A program made the translations under genes and the position numbers. A DNA stretch of 15,006 nt, taken from positions 1-15,006 of the forward strand of contig JANXXV010000297.1 of the NCBI GenBank assembly GCA_025350445.1, in the 5' to 3' direction. The notes below the pieces were generated by a model that made no database searches, was not told the origin of the DNA, and was given only the letters and a program-made list of their open reading frames with translations. Source of the DNA: Bryobacteraceae bacterium. Lineage in GTDB: Bacteria; Acidobacteriota; Terriglobia; Bryobacterales; Bryobacteraceae. Every line of letters begins with the position of its first letter. Within the stretch, counting starts at the first letter, position 1. Below are positions 13,735 to 15,006 of this stretch, piece by piece.

Positions 13735-14922
13735 ATGAAAAACGCCCTGGTCGTCGTGATTTTTGCCCTGGCCGCAACTGCTTGCAGCTCGGGCCCCGCA
13801 GTTTCGGAGAAGAAAGCGGAGGTCCCGGCTCCCCCGCCGGTGGTGATGGTAGGCGGGCAGCCCGCCTTTACTCTGGAACGCCCCAAGAGTACCGATACCA
13901 CAAGGGCCCGCTTCGTCAGCGCGCAAATTCTGCCCGGCCGCGGCATGACCACCTATCAGATCCGCGCCTACGTTCCGGGCAAGGGCGAGATCGATCTGAT
14001 GGAAGCGCCTCCCCTGGCCGACGCGCCAAAGTTGATGGACGGTGGTCCGGAAGATCTCATCGGCAATAAGTCTTTCGCCGTCGGCGGTGCCATCCTGCTG
14101 CCGTATGCCAACCGGATTCGCGGCAAGCTCTCGGTCGACGGCACAACCATCGAGACCCCCATCATGGGCAAGCCGGTAACGTTGATCGCCAACTGGAAAG
14201 GCAAGAAACCGGAAGCAGTCAAGAACGCCATGCACGGTATGATTCTGGACGCGAAAATGGATAAGGCCGCCACCGAAACGAAGCCCGATGAATCCTCCGT
14301 GACCGCTACCTTTCACGCCGGTGATTTCCAAGGCCACTGGCTTTCCAAGACCGACGTGGATACAAAAATCACGTTGAAGGACGACGCCTTCCTGATGACC
14401 GTGACGGCAAAAAACACAGGCGCCGATCCGCTCCCCATGGGCATCGGCTGGCATCCCTACTTTGTGCTGCCCAGCGGAGACCGCACGCAAGCGAAGCTGC
14501 ACCTGCCGGCCAGACAGCGCGCCCTGGTCAACAATTACGACGACGTCTTTCCCACAGGCAAGATTGAGAACGTAGCCGGCACGCCGTATGACTTTACTGC
14601 CCCCGGCGGCGCGGTGCTGAACAAGCTCTTCCTCGACGACAGCTTCCTCGACCTCCAGAAGACCGCGGAAGGCAACACGGTAATTGAAATCCGCGACCCA
14701 GCCTCCAAGTTCGGCCTGCGCGTAACCGGCATGTCGAAAGAGATCACCGCCATCCAGGTCTACGCGCCTTTAGACAAAAAGTTCGTGGTAGTGGAACCCC
14801 AGTTCAACTGGGTAGATCCCTACAGCAAAGTGTGGGGCGGCAAGAAAACCGGAATGGTAGTAATCAAACCAGGCGAGTCAGTAACCTATTCCGTAAAGGT
14901 TGAGTTCCTAACCGAAAACTAG
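13735..14922 (+). CDS. Aldose 1-epimerase-like lipoprotein
   Basis: About 395 residues. The N-terminus MKNALVVVIFALAATACSS is a lipoprotein signal with Cys at residue 17, followed by a proline-rich linker. The mature part is a galactose-mutarotase-like beta-sandwich: Asn126-Arg127 in YANRIRGKL, His167 in NAMHGMI, His240 in GIGWHPYF and Glu354 in VVVEPQFNW match the substrate-binding Arg, two His and catalytic Glu of GalM. It probably interconverts anomers of a sugar outside the cytoplasm, or simply binds carbohydrate. An ATG at 13714 is in frame and directly follows the chitosanase-like stop, but the later ATG starts a better signal peptide; AGGA lies 14 bases before it. It may share a transcript with the GH46-like gene. 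Confidence 0.85.
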   Translation: MKNALVVVIFALAATACSSGPAVSEKKAEVPAPPPVVMVGGQPAFTLERPKSTDTTRARFVSAQILPGRGMTTYQIRAYVPGKGEIDLMEAPPLADAPKLMDGGPEDLIGNKSFAVGGAILLPYANRIRGKLSVDGTTIETPIMGKPVTLIANWKGKKPEAVKNAMHGMILDAKMDKAATETKPDESSVTATFHAGDFQGHWLSKTDVDTKITLKDDAFLMTVTAKNTGADPLPMGIGWHPYFVLPSGDRTQAKLHLPARQRALVNNYDDVFPTGKIENVAGTPYDFTAPGGAVLNKLFLDDSFLDLQKTAEGNTVIEIRDPASKFGLRVTGMSKEITAIQVYAPLDKKFVVVEPQFNWVDPYSKVWGGKKTGMVVIKPGESVTYSVKVEFLTEN

Positions 14923-14951
14923 GACGGCCCCCCCCCGGGTCCGCGCCGAGG

Positions 14952-15006
14952 GTGTGCCCAGCATGGGCAGAATCTAATTGGATGAAAGGAGCCAATCGGG
15001 GCCGAT
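14952..15006 (+). mobile_element. Probable 5' end of a group II intron, cut by window edge
   Basis: The sequence begins GTGTGCCC, fitting the GUGYG intron start. It then forms TGCCCA-GCA-TGGGCA (14955-14969) and, after AATCTA, a stem ATTGG (14977-14981) with CCAAT (14992-14996) around a GAAAG-containing loop. This order matches the start of domain I in many bacterial group II introns (GTGCGCCCGGCATGGGT... CTCT...TGAAAG). The reverse transcriptase would lie beyond the window. It starts 29 bases after the epimerase stop, behind a run of nine C (14928-14936). Confidence 0.6.

Noticed and set aside
14922..14951. Rho-independent terminator after the epimerase gene
   Set aside because: The C9 and GGG tract does not give a convincing stem followed by a T-run.

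Overview
The window looks like chromosomal DNA from an acidobacterium of the Solibacter/Bryobacter type. This is inferred from the moderately high GC, a B12-dependent class II ribonucleotide reductase, a NxRNxRKSTGP small protein of a kind I associate with that phylum, and beta-rich C-terminal repeats resembling the Solibacter TIGR03437 domain. No rRNA, tRNA or CRISPR was seen.

Left part: bases 1-2611 (minus) carry most of nrdJ, cut by the window edge. Divergent from it are two small two-gene modules that look like toxin-antitoxin systems: a short all-helical protein overlapping a minimal nucleotidyltransferase (2835-3447), and a short protein followed by an ADP-ribosyltransferase-like protein of the DUF3990 type (3602-4407).

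Centre: 4408-9199 is a very tightly packed block of four genes. A methyltransferase with a duplicated beta-rich tail (minus) follows a parallel beta-helix protein (minus) with an ATGA overlap. The beta-helix gene starts head to head with a degenerate Wzt-like protein (plus), and that gene converges with a circularly permuted ATP-grasp protein (minus), overlapping by 20 bases. The Wzt-type carbohydrate-binding domain, the methyltransferase and the beta-helix together suggest work on a polysaccharide or glycoconjugate, but no transport permease or glycosyltransferase is present to prove it.

Right part: a plus-strand operon encodes a glycine-zipper lipoprotein, a single-domain rhodanese and an NRAMP-related transporter (9412-11506). 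A gene-poor stretch of about 900 bases (11507-12403) holds a 201-bp MITE-like element with 28-bp terminal inverted repeats, a 40-bp inverted repeat shared with a degenerate second copy, and small hairpins. Next come a KSTGP-family protein with a duplicated 24-base segment in its tail, translationally coupled to a GH46 chitosanase-like protein, and then an aldose-1-epimerase-like lipoprotein. The last 55 bases look like the 5' end of a group II intron running off the window.
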